Origin: VAZQ01 sp963840535
GTDB lineage: Bacteria; Pseudomonadota; Alphaproteobacteria; Rhizobiales; Xanthobacteraceae
DNA length: 64,000 nucleotides
Assembly: GCA_963840535.1 (NCBI GenBank)
Contig: CAWIZJ010000043.1
Span: forward strand, 186,001 to 250,000
Direction: 5' to 3'
This document shows, one piece after another, positions 35,536-44,038 of the stretch. Both the position numbers and the translations under genes were made by a program. Every line of letters begins with the position of its first letter. Within the stretch, counting starts at the first letter, position 1. Below the pieces are notes generated by a model. It made no database searches, was not told the origin of the DNA, and saw only the letters and a program-made list of their open reading frames with translations.

Positions 35536-35714
35536 TGGCGCGGACAACGATCAAGCGCATGGGCGTTCGCAAGCTCGGCATTTCGCGCAAGACGAAGCTG
35601 CAGCCGACCAGGCCGCCCCGATCGATTGCAGCCATGTCGAGTGCCCTGTCGCGGTCTGCGAAGGTTCGCGCCGTGAAGCCGATGGGTCGTTACGCGCGAT
35701 TGAAACCGAGGTGA
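35535..35714 (+). CDS. 59-residue strongly basic protein
   Basis: Reads MARTTIKRMGVRKLGISRKT and ends MGRYARLKPR. The ATG overlaps the preceding stop (TGATG). Rich in Lys/Arg with no acidic cluster, it could be a nucleic-acid-binding or capsid-internal protein. No family recognised. Confidence 0.5.
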   Translation: MARTTIKRMGVRKLGISRKTKLQPTRPPRSIAAMSSALSRSAKVRAVKPMGRYARLKPR

Positions 35715-35717
35715 GCC

Positions 35718-36973
35718 ATGACTGACGCATTGGGCCAAGAGTTGGGCGCCTCCTACGACGCGATCAACACCAACGTGGGTACGCCGGTCATAGACACTGG
35801 CGCCTCGATCACTCCCATAACAAACCGAATCCGCAGAGCGATCGTGCGCTGGACATTGCCGAGACGCGCCAGAAGGGCGATGAGCTCCACGACGAGCTCG
35901 GGCACCTGTTTGACAAGATCGATCACCGCGAGCGCAACCGGGAAGCCGGCGTGCCGCGGGTCATGGGCGACAACACGCACGAGACCACCGAGGCGGCGTG
36001 GGAGCTCGCCCAGCTATCGGCTGCGGAGAAGCGCCGGATCGGCTTTGCGCAGTCGTCGCTGGAGCAGAAGCTTGCCGTTGCCAAGCAGTTCAACATCGAC
36101 GTGATGACGCCGGACGGCAAGATCGACGCCGGCAGGCTCGCGGGGCTCGAGCAGCTGGTGGCCGCCGGCGACAAGAAGGCCGACGGATCGCCGGACGCGC
36201 CGGTGTCGAGCGAGATGCTGCGCAAGGTTTTTCCCAACGCCAAGTCGATGTCCGAGGTCGAGCACGAGATCGCGTCGCGGGCGCCTGCGATCGCACGGTT
36301 CGAGCAGCTCGCGCATCACTACGGCCCCGCGGCTGCGGTGATGGATCTTGGCCAGCGGTACGGCCTGAATTTGGTTGATGCCGGCAACCCGCAGCATGTC
36401 GCGCATCTCGCCGCGCAGGTCGCCGCGCAGGCGCAGGGCCTGACGGTCGGGGAATATTTCGAGCGCGTCCTCGACATGGTGCCGCGCGAACAGGTGCAGG
36501 AGCAGATTGCGCAGAACGACGCCATGAACGCGATGGCCGAGTTCAAGCGGCGCAACCCGGATTTTGACGACATCCGCACCGACCTGGCCCGGTACATCCA
36601 GAACCCGCAGCTCCAGGTCGGCGAAGGCGAGAGCTATCTGCAGTTGCTCGAGCGGGTGGCGCCGGCGGTGCGTCGTGCACGTGAGCGACGTGGCCCCGGC
36701 AAGGACAAGATGGATCACGAGCTCGAGGCCCTCGCCGACAGGCACTACGGAAAGGCGGTCTCGCATGACCAAGCCCTGGACCGCCGAGATGCGCGCGGAG
36801 ATGGCCCGCATCCTCGCCGGGGACGAGCCGCTCGCCGATCCTGTTCCCACCAAGGAGCTGACGCCCGAGCAAGTCGCGGACATGCATCGCATTGTCACGA
36901 GCGACCAGCCGATCACCGATCGCATCGCCGCGTTCGGCCAGGTGCTCGCCGAGCATGTGCAGGCCATCGCTGA
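35718..36973 (+). CDS. Scaffold-like phage structural protein, one frameshift, uncertain C-terminus
   Basis: MTDALGQELGASYDAINTNV starts at 35718. After a shift near 35825 the frame continues RALDIAETRQKGDELHDELG, EKKLAVAK-like helices (SLEQKLAVAKQFNIDVMTPD) and TVGEYFERVLDMVPREQVQE. It is long, helical and charged, as scaffolds are. Past about 36765 the frame turns Arg-rich while another frame looks coding, so the real end is probably near there and the formal stop at 36973 is read-through. No homologue named. Confidence 0.5.
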
Positions 36974-37055
36974 CGAATACGATCGAAAGCGGGAATCGCA
37001 GGCGACGGCACAGTGGGAGCTGCAGCACGCGAAGCCTAAACCGACGGTGCACTAG
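36765..37055 (+). CDS. 96-residue hypothetical protein of the packaging operon
   Basis: Begins MTKPWTAEMRAEMARILAGD and ends QHAKPKPTVH, 2 bp before the next gene. It contains KELTPEQVADMHRIVTSDQP and a C-terminal amphipathic helix. It may instead be the shifted continuation of the preceding protein; the in-frame ATG and clean spacing to the next start favour a separate gene. Confidence 0.5.
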   Translation: MTKPWTAEMRAEMARILAGDEPLADPVPTKELTPEQVADMHRIVTSDQPITDRIAAFGQVLAEHVQAIADEYDRKRESQATAQWELQHAKPKPTVH

Positions 37056-37057
37056 CG

Positions 37058-37972
37058 ATGGACGGCATCGACAACACGAGTAGTCCCAGCGCGGCTCCGG
37101 CCAGCGATGGTGTGGCCGGCGGCGGCGGTGATTTCTCCTCAGCCGCCGCGCCGGCTGCTGCCGGTAACGAAACATTTCAGCCCGCGCAGACCACCCCGCC
37201 GCATTCATGGTCGCGGCACATGCACGAGCACTGGTCGGCAATTCCCGAGCCGGCGCGGCAGTACATCTCGCGCCGGGAGAGCGAGGCGCACAAGGCGATC
37301 ACCGGCTATGGCGAGCAAGTTAAGCGATACGAAACGCTGGAGCCCGTGCTTGCCCAGCATCGACCGTATCTCGAGCAGCGCGGCATCGCGCCGGAGCAGG
37401 CGTTCGACCGCCTGGTGCGCGCTCAGATGTATTACGAGCAAAACCCGGAGCAGGCGGCGATGCAGTTGATGCCGCCAGAGCGGCGAGCGTACTACGGCAG
37501 CCTCGAGCAGCAGTACAACCAGGCGCAGACGTACGCGCGTGCTGTCGAGCAGGCCTACATCGCGCGCGAGCAGCAACTGGCTGTAGAGGCCAAGCGCGCC
37601 GAGGAGGCCAAGCACCAGGCGAAGGTCGCAGATGCGCTCAAAGCGGCAAGGCTGAACGTGAGATCCACTCCGGTGGCGCGAGAAAATCCGAAGACGATGG
37701 ACGAAACCATTGCGGCGAGTTGGGACAAGATCCACGGGCTACAGGAGCTATGGGCGATGAGCGACGAACACGAAGCGGCGATCTCTCTCGACGAGCTGGC
37801 GGCGCGGCGCCGTAACGTCACGCGCCATATCCTGCACCGGCTGTGCCGCTCCGGGCGTCTCCCGTACACGACGGTCGACGGTCAGGAGCGTGTGAAGCCG
37901 AGCGACTACGACGCCTACGCCTTCGCGCTCAAGGAAACGCTCGCGATGCAGGCGGCCCAGCGCGATGAGTGA
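37058..37972 (+). CDS. Scaffold/head-morphogenesis-like protein
   Basis: A 304-residue protein with a low-complexity Ser/Ala/Gly N-terminus and the core PPHSWSRHMHEHWSAIPEPA, then RQYISRRESEAHKAI, EQAFDRLVRAQMYYEQNPEQ and a coiled coil. This resembles scaffold-type proteins encoded beside podovirus portals. The final 70 residues (ISLDELAARRRNVTRHILHR) look like an HTH and could be a fused regulatory domain. No frameshift. Confidence 0.55.
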   Translation: MDGIDNTSSPSAAPASDGVAGGGGDFSSAAAPAAAGNETFQPAQTTPPHSWSRHMHEHWSAIPEPARQYISRRESEAHKAITGYGEQVKRYETLEPVLAQHRPYLEQRGIAPEQAFDRLVRAQMYYEQNPEQAAMQLMPPERRAYYGSLEQQYNQAQTYARAVEQAYIAREQQLAVEAKRAEEAKHQAKVADALKAARLNVRSTPVARENPKTMDETIAASWDKIHGLQELWAMSDEHEAAISLDELAARRRNVTRHILHRLCRSGRLPYTTVDGQERVKPSDYDAYAFALKETLAMQAAQRDE

Positions 37973-37996
37973 CAGCGAGCAGCACGGGGCACAGCG

Positions 37997-38353
37997 ATGA
38001 GCGGACACGGTGGACGACGGCCAGGCGCCGGACGGCCAAGTGGGGCGCGCAATCAGAAGACCATCGTGCGCCAGCAAATCGCCGAGCAGGCCGGCGAGGA
38101 GGGCGTCCTGCCGGTCACCGTGATGCTGCGGACCATGCGCAAGTTGTACGCCATAGGCACTCTCGAGGCCGATCTCGCCGCCTGCAAGATCGCCGACATG
38201 GCCGCTCCCTACGTGCATCCGCGGCTGTCAACCATCGAGCAGAACGTCAACAGCGGGCTCGTTGTCCAGGTGGTCCGATTCGGCGAGCTCCACACGGTCG
38301 AGGTTCCGGCGATCGAGGAGGAAGCCGCGCCCGTCAACGGCTCCGTCAATTGA
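37997..38353 (+). CDS. Terminase small subunit-like protein
   Basis: A 118-residue protein beginning MSGHGGRRPGAGRPSGARNQ, the Gly/Arg-rich opening typical of phage small terminases. A helical region follows (RQQIAEQAGEEGVLPVTVML, RTMRKLYAIGTLEADLAACK). It overlaps the large-subunit TTG start by 4 bp. In packaging it would recognise the DNA to be loaded, and in a satellite it would redirect helper packaging. Confidence 0.7.
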   Translation: MSGHGGRRPGAGRPSGARNQKTIVRQQIAEQAGEEGVLPVTVMLRTMRKLYAIGTLEADLAACKIADMAAPYVHPRLSTIEQNVNSGLVVQVVRFGELHTVEVPAIEEEAAPVNGSVN

Positions 38354-39784
38354 CCGAGATCATCACCCTTCCGCACAAGTGGCGGCCGCGGCCCTACCAG
38401 CATCGGCTGTGGAATTATCTCGAGGCCGGCGGCAAGCGCGCCATCGAGGTCGCACATCGCCGCTGGGGCAAGGACGACCTCGTCGCTGCACTGGGCCGCC
38501 TGCGCCGCCATGCAGCGGCCAGGATCGTACTGGCACCTCCTCCCGAGCTACTGCGCAGGCCCGCAAGGCGATCTGGACCGCGGTCAACCCGCACACCGGC
38601 ATGCGCCGCATCGACGAGGCCTTCCCGAAGGAGATTCGCGACAGCACCAACGAGCAGGAGATGTTCCTGCGGCTTGCGCAACGGCTCCACCTGGCAGGTG
38701 ATCGGCTCCGACAACTACGAGACGCTGGTCGGCACGCCGCCGTGCGGCATCGTGTTCTCGGAATGGGCGCGCGCCAATCCGGCGAGCTGGGCGTATCTCG
38801 CGCCGATTCTGATCGAGAACGACGGCTGGGCGGTGTTCATCACCACCCCGCTCGGCAACAACCACTGCCGCACCATGCTGGAGATGGCGAAGGCGAGCCC
38901 CGGCTGGTTCGCCGAGGTGTCGACCGTCACCGATACCGGCGCCATTCCGCTCGACGCCATCGAGCAGCAGCGGGTCGAGTACGGCGCGCTGTACGGCATC
39001 GACGGCGGCGATGCGCTGATCGAGCAGGAGTACTGGTGCAGCTTCGCCGCCGCCATCCTGGGCGCCTACTTCGCCAAGGAGATCGCCACCGCCGAGCGCG
39101 AGGGCCGCATCGGCAAGGTGGACGTCAATCCCGAGCTGCCGGTGCATGTGAGCTGGGATCTGGGCATCGCCGACGCCACCGCGCTGTGGTGCTTCCAGGT
39201 CGAGCCGCCCGGCATCGACAAGCCGATGCTGCGCATCGTGGACTATTACGAGGTCAGCGGCGAGGCCATGGGCCACTACGTCGACTGGCTCAACGCGCGC
39301 GGCTACAAGGGCACTGACATCCTGCCGCAGGACGGCAAGGTGCGCGAGTTCAGCACCGGCCGCACACGACTAGGGGCGCTCTACGCCATGGGCCGCAAGC
39401 CGCAGCTGGGCATGCCGCATTCGCTGGTCGACGGCATCAACGCCGCGCGCGTGACCATCGCAGCGGCGCACTTCGATGCCGGGCGCTGTGCCAAGGGCAT
39501 CGAGGCATTGCGCCACTATCAGGCGGAATGGGACGAGGAGGCGCGGGTGTACCGCAAGACGCCGCGCCACGACTGGACATCCACGCCGCCGACAGCTTCC
39601 GCTATCTGGCGCTGGCCTGGCGCACGCCGATCGTACGAAACGACCGAGCCACGGCGCGAGCCCAAGGACTTCGTCCTGGTCGCGCAGCCCGATGGCTCGC
39701 TGCAAGGCGAACTACACGATGTGGGACGTGATCAACAGGAACATGCGCCGGAAGGGAATCCGGCCGGGCGGATATCGGGCATAG
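38350..39784 (+). CDS. Terminase large subunit (packaging ATPase/nuclease), several frameshifts
   Basis: TTG 38350 begins MTEIITLPHKWRPRPYQHRL. Motor ATPase signatures follow: AIEVAHRRWGKDDLVAALG (Walker A variant), TWQVIGSDNYETLVGTPPCG and IVFSEWARANP (Walker B). The nuclease domain has HVSWDLGIADATALWCFQVE with a catalytic Asp, and DILPQDGKVREFSTG. The end MWDVINRNMRRKGIRPGGY is in another frame, stopping at 39784. Shifts lie near 38530, 38670 and 39580. About 478 codons, normal size. It shows that the element kept a full packaging motor gene. Confidence 0.87.
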
Positions 39785-39997
39785 AGGCCGTAGAGAACGG
39801 AGGATCGGAAGCATTTAAGTCTTAGTTTACACTTCCGACGTGAACGACTCGCCTGCTCGATTTCATTGTGAGAGCATCAGCGCGGCTCGGCTTCGGACAA
39901 AGGGGAAAGGGGAATCCGAAACCACCTCCGCTGTACCTCAGCCCAAGGGAAAGCATCCAGGCCGAGCCAAACTCCTTCAGTCAAATTTCGCGGCTGG

Positions 39998-40336
39998 CTA
40001 TCGCTTCCGTCGTCCGGCGCGATCGACAAGCGGGCGGGTGGCGTTGTAGTCGGACGCAGCGCGATCGGCGGCTTGGGCTGGCGTCGTATTCCGAATGTAC
40101 CAGTCGCCCACTGGCTTGGACCAAAGTATATCGGCGTAACCCTTCATACAATGGACCGTTTCATCTCCCACTACGTAGCGGGCGGCCGGATCGCCCCCGA
40201 CTCGTCTTACTGCGTCATCGAGCATGACATCAGCGTTGCGTGTGAAGCTGCGCGCACAACACGGCATGGTAGCGTGCGTGCGATCGCGACGATCAATCTG
40301 CAATGCATTGTTGCGATCGAGGTCGGGCTGTGACAC
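39998..40336 (-). CDS. Hypothetical protein, weakly supported
   Basis: The leftward frame contains DVMLDDAVRRVGGDPAARYV and VGDETVHCMKGYADILWSKP, which look more like coding sequence than a shadow. The N-terminal third is doubtful. It lies between the terminase and the IS701 relic, in a 600-bp stretch with nothing else recognisable. Possibly part of a gene broken by the insertion. Confidence 0.3.
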   Translation of the reverse strand: MSQPDLDRNNALQIDRRDRTHATMPCCARSFTRNADVMLDDAVRRVGGDPAARYVVGDETVHCMKGYADILWSKPVGDWYIRNTTPAQAADRAASDYNATRPLVDRAGRRKR

Positions 40337-40399
40337 TGGGCCCGGGTGGACGCGCGGGGTCGGTCACCACGGGAAGGGCAGGTTTCGTGACTACATTGA

Positions 40400-41570
40400 A
40401 GGAGGAGGAAAATGATGAGGGAGATCATCCCGTTCGGAGAAAAGGCAAATCCATAGGCCGCGATGCACAGCGTGCCGTGATGATGGAAACCGGGCCATCC
40501 GCGCCCCTCGTAGTGCCCGAGCCCAATTTCCTGCTTGAGCTCCTGGTAATCGCGCTCGATGCGCCAGCGCATTTTGGCGATGTCGACCAGACGTCGGAAT
40601 GAAATCTTCTTGTCGAGGGTCGAGAGCCAATACTTGGTGGGCTCAACCTCGCCCTCCGGGCCATTCAATAGGCAGTGTCAGCTCCCTCCGTCAGCGCGCC
40701 TGATGGGCCCGTGCGCACCTGCACACGGGCAAAGCGTGAGCGCAGCCGTTTGTTCGAGCCTTCCCGCCATGTGATCGTGCGCCAGGCATGTTTCGGCAGG
40801 CCCAGCGCCAACTCCTTGACGCTTATGCGCTGCTCTGCCGCACCACGATCGGACACCACACGCACTTTGACCGTCGCTACGATGCCAGCCACATAGCTGA
40901 GCCCCAGCGCGCTGACGTTGGTGCGCAGCGCGCTGTTGGAAGCCGTTGGCGATCGATCAGCAGGACACCGCGCGGCACACCCGCGGCGCAGGCCTCGCGG
41001 ATCTGCTCGAGCGCGATCAGCGGCTTGGTCTTGAACTTGATCGCGTTGGGAACATGCGCCTTCTTGCGACGGACCCCGTTGTTCGGCCGATTATCCTGCG
41101 GCAGTATGAGCCGATAGGCGATCGGCAGGCTGGCATGATGGCGATCGACAGCGTCACCACCACCTGACAATTGGCTTGCTTGCCGAGCTGACCACAATAC
41201 TGATGATGCACGCCCACCGAGTGCCTGCCCTGCTCGGGAAGGTGATCGTGGATAATGGAGCTCTTCGATTGGACCGTGGCGCTCGATCTCCGGCACTACC
41301 ATCTCGCGTACCTTGGCCAGCACCCGATCCGACCAGGGGCGTTGGCAACGAAATGCAGCAGCTTCTGATGTTGCGCCGAAACCCCGGCCGGGCGCCATCA
41401 CCGCCGCCATCGGCTCTACGCTCTTGCGGCCCTCCGCCGCCCAGAAGTCTCACGCAATAATCTCTCAGCGGCACCGCTCGATCCGCGTGGCCGATCACGC
41501 TCGTCAACCCCTCGACATACGTGGCAAACCGCAATTCACTGGCCTACAAGAACTTGGCAATGATATCGAC
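40400..41570 (-). pseudogene. IS701-family transposase relic
   Basis: Collinear fragments in several frames on the minus strand: RFATYVEGLTSVIGHADRAV, VLAKVREMVVPEIERHGPIE, RRKKAHVPNAIKFKTKPLIA, EQIREACAAGVPRGVLLID, EPTKYWLSTLDKKISFRRLV and WRIERDYQELKQEIGLGHYE then GRGWPGFHHHGTLCIAAYGF. This is the N-to-C order of IS701/IS4-type DDE transposases, including the C-terminal YREK-like Glu helix. An in-frame stop precedes the first fragment and there are at least five shifts, so it is dead. Confidence 0.8.
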
Positions 41571-41725
41571 CCCCTATGCGCTAAAAGTGAATATCACCGG
41601 GAGTAACTGATTCTGATCGCCATTACCTGCGGTCATTACGTTAGATTGCATCGCGATAAGGTTGTGGGAACGCCAGTGGAAGAGGGACGGATAACGCGAT
41701 TGTTCGGATTGATCCTCGGTGGGGT

Positions 41726-42097
41726 TTACTTTGCAGCCTCGTCCTCGACGCCTTGGCGTTCTAGCAGCAAAATTCGATAGCTGCCCCGCGGACACGATGG
41801 CTCGGATGCGATGACCGTGCTCTCGCGAGCTTGAGCGGTCGTGCCCCGGGATTGAAGAAGCGATCGGCCCTCGCAGGAGAAGCTTCCTGCAAGCGGCCTC
41901 GCGCTCCGCTGGCGCCGGTTCCTCGCCGGCAGCGATACACTGCTTCTGCAGGCATTCGGCGACGTGGCCGTAGATGTAGGCGGTGTGTTCCGCGGAGACC
42001 CCGGCTTCACGCGCTCACCGCTGTGCCGCCGCGACACGAAGAACATGAGCACGAGGCCGCCGATGATCGCGGTATCAAACCGAACGCGTCGCGCCAT
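41726..42097 (-). CDS. Small single-pass membrane protein, frameshifted
   Basis: Starts MARRVRFDTAIIGGLVLMFF at 42097, giving one N-terminal transmembrane helix. After a shift near 42000 it continues VSAEHTAYIYGHVAECLQKQ and CIAAGEEPAPAEREAACRKL, a helical Cys-containing region. The end TVIASEPSCPRGSYRILLLE lies in the first frame again, stopping at 41726. Function unknown; transcribed opposite to the packaging genes. Confidence 0.4.
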   Translation of the reverse strand: MARRVRFDTAIIGGLVLMFFVSRRHSGERVKPGSPRNTPPTSTATSPNACRSSVSLPARNRRQRSARPLAGSFSCEGRSLLQSRGTTAQARESTVIASEPSCPRGSYRILLLERQGVEDEAAK

Positions 42098-42244
42098 TAA
42101 GTACATCCAGGCGTCTCGAACGGGCCCCGTGCAAGAGCTACAACATCGGCGAACGTGCACAGCCGGCCATCACCCTGCGGCCCGCGCCGCCACGCGAAAC
42201 GAAAATACGCCGTGACCAGCACCAGGCGGGCCACGGCGTGAAGT

Positions 42245-42460
42245 TCAAACATCATGGAAAGGATCCGCCTCCATCCGGTCGATCACCTCGATGCGGCGGC
42301 GAGACGGCCCGGTCAGCAGAAGCACCAGCAGCACCACCACGGGCGTGACCAGAAGGGACAACAGAAACGTCCCGATGAACCCCATGCGGCGGCGCACGCC
42401 GTGGAGGCCGGTGAGCAAACAGAACGCAATGTAGAAGAACACAAAGACCGCTATCGACAC
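42245..42460 (-). CDS. 71-residue two-helix membrane protein
   Basis: Two hydrophobic helices (SIAVFVFFYIAFCLLTGLHG and GTFLLSLLVTPVVVLLVLLL), with basic residues between them and at the C-terminus. It lies 114 bp inside attR on the leftward strand. Size and topology would suit a holin-like or immunity protein, but nothing specific is recognisable. Confidence 0.5.
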   Translation of the reverse strand: MSIAVFVFFYIAFCLLTGLHGVRRRMGFIGTFLLSLLVTPVVVLLVLLLTGPSRRRIEVIDRMEADPFHDV

Positions 42461-42573
42461 GCACCCTCCTCCTCCTGCCCGCGTTAAAATTCTCCGCTGC
42501 TGACCGGTTGCTTACCCGGAAGAATTTAACACAGAGAAACTGTGAGAAATCACATATAAGTCCTTGTTTTTGT

Positions 42574-42624
42574 TGGCGAGCCCGGCGGGACTCGAACCCG
42601 CGACCCCATGATTAAAAGTCACGT
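42574..42624. repeat. attR, within the intact tRNA-Lys gene
   Basis: Right copy of the 51-bp att repeat. It supplies the 3' 51 bases of the functional tRNA gene; beyond 42624 the host-encoded 5' part continues. The single difference from attL is at 42577. Confidence 0.92.
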
Positions 42625-42649
42625 GCTCTACCGGCTGAGCTACGGGCTC
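42574..42649 (-). tRNA. tRNA-Lys (anticodon TTT)
   Basis: 76 nt including an encoded CCA. The acceptor 5' strand GAGCCCG (42649-42643) pairs with CGGGCTC (42584-42578). The D-arm is GCTC...GAGC, the anticodon loop is CTTTTAA within CGTGA/TCATG, and the T-arm is GCGGG TTCGAGT CCCGC. The discriminator base is G, while the displaced 3' end at attL has A. Integration target of the 15.9-kb element. Confidence 0.97.
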
Positions 42650-42844
42650 TCACGACTGCGATGCGTTGCGGCCATGCGTTGCGCACACCCGCGTCACCTC
42701 GCGCGGTGTAGGGGGCGCGCCGGATGCGGTCAATAGGCGGGCAGCGCGCGGGGGCACGCTGCCGCAGCTTTGGCCTGTCCATCGGGCTCCGAGCCGCCTA
42801 TGTTGCGATATCGCGAAGCCGCACCGCTGCGAGGAGATCAGGTC

Positions 42845-44015
42845 ATGCCGATCGTCAACCGCGATTGCCGACCTGCACGGCGAGATCGCCGCGTGGCGGC
42901 GCGACATCCATGCCCATCCCGAGCTCCTCTACGACGTGCACCGCACCGCGGCCTCGGTCGCCGAGAAGCTGCAGCAGCTTCGGCTGCGACGAGGTGGTGA
43001 CCGGGATCGGCCGCACCGGCGTGGTCGGCGTGATCCGCGGCAGCAAGGGGGCGGCGAGCCGGGTGATCGGGCTGCGCGCCGACATGGATGCGCTGCCGAT
43101 CGAGGAGGCGAACGACATCCCCTACAAGTCGACGGTGCCCGGCAAGATGCATGCCTGCGGCCACGACGGCCATACCGCCATGCTGCTCGGCGCCGCGCGC
43201 TATCTCACCGAGACCCGCAACTTCGCCGGCACCGCGGTGGTGATCTTCCAGCCGGCCGAGGAGGGCGGCGCCGGCGGCAAGGCCATGGTCCAGGACGGCC
43301 TGATGGACCGCTTCCGCATCGGGGAAGTGTACGGCATGCACAACTATCCCGGCCTTCCGGTCGGCGAGTTCGCGCTGCGGCCGGGGCCGCTGATGGCGGC
43401 GGCCGACCGCATCACCATCGAGATCGAGGGTCGCGGCGGGCATGCGGCACGGCCGCATATCGCAGTCGACACGGTGCTGGTCGGCGCCCAGATCGTCAAC
43501 CAGCTGCAATCGATCGTCGCCCGCAACGTCGATCCCCTGCATGCGGCGGTGATCTCGATCTGCGTGTTCCAGGCCGGCTCGACCGACAACGTCATCCCGC
43601 AGACCGCGCTCCTGCGCGGCACCGCGCGCAGCCTCACGCCCGAGGTGCGCGACCTTCTCGAGCGGCGCATGCACCGAGGTGGTGAGCGGAACGGCGCAGC
43701 TCTACGGCGCCACGGCCAAGCTCACCTATTGCCGCGACTATCCGGTGACCCGCAATCACGAGCGCCAGGCGGCGTTCGCGGCATCGGTCGCGGCCCAGGT
43801 GGTCGGCGAGCGAGCGGGTCGACGATGACGTCGCGCCGGTCATGGGGGCGGAGGATTTCTCGTTCATGCTGGAGGCGCGCCCGGGCGCCTTCATCTTCGT
43901 CGGCAACGGCGACAGCGCCGGCCTGCACCATCCGGCCTACGACTTCAACGACGAGGTGATCCCGATCGGCACGTCGTACTGGGTGACGCTGGTGGAGACG
44001 GCGCTGCGCAGCTGA
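42845..44015 (+). CDS. M20-family amidohydrolase (hippurate hydrolase-like), several frameshifts
   Basis: A zinc aminoacylase/carboxypeptidase of the M20D group. ATG 42845 follows gaggag. Conserved parts: IADLHGEIAAWRRDIHAHPE (after a shift near 42860), GLRADMDALPIEEAND, KMHACGHDGHTAMLLGAARY with the metal ligands, VVIFQPAEEGGAGGKAM, MHNYPGLPVGEFA and the dimerisation domain GRGGHAARPHIAVDTVLVGA. Further shifts near 42975, 43665 and 43810 leave the C-terminus in other frames (PVMGAEDFSFMLEARPGAF). It would hydrolyse N-acyl amino acids or similar amides. Confidence 0.9.
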
Positions 44016-44038
44016 CGCGCCGGTGCGGCGCGGCGCGC

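Larger units (their letters stand above)
26754..42624 (+). mobile_element. 15.9-kb integrative element (phage satellite or reduced prophage) in tRNA-Lys
   Basis: It is bounded by a 51-bp direct repeat with one mismatch (26754-26804 and 42574-42624), which is the 3' part of a tRNA-Lys(TTT) gene. The contents run almost entirely rightward: integrase, small DNA-binding proteins, ParB/ClpX-finger fusion, primase-polymerase/helicase, SprT-like, RHH regulator, portal C-terminus, scaffold-like proteins, terminase small and large subunits, then an IS701 relic and two small leftward genes. No capsid, tail, holin or lysin gene is recognisable. This gene set fits a satellite that borrows helper particles, or a prophage that has lost its structural genes. 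Confidence 0.88.
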
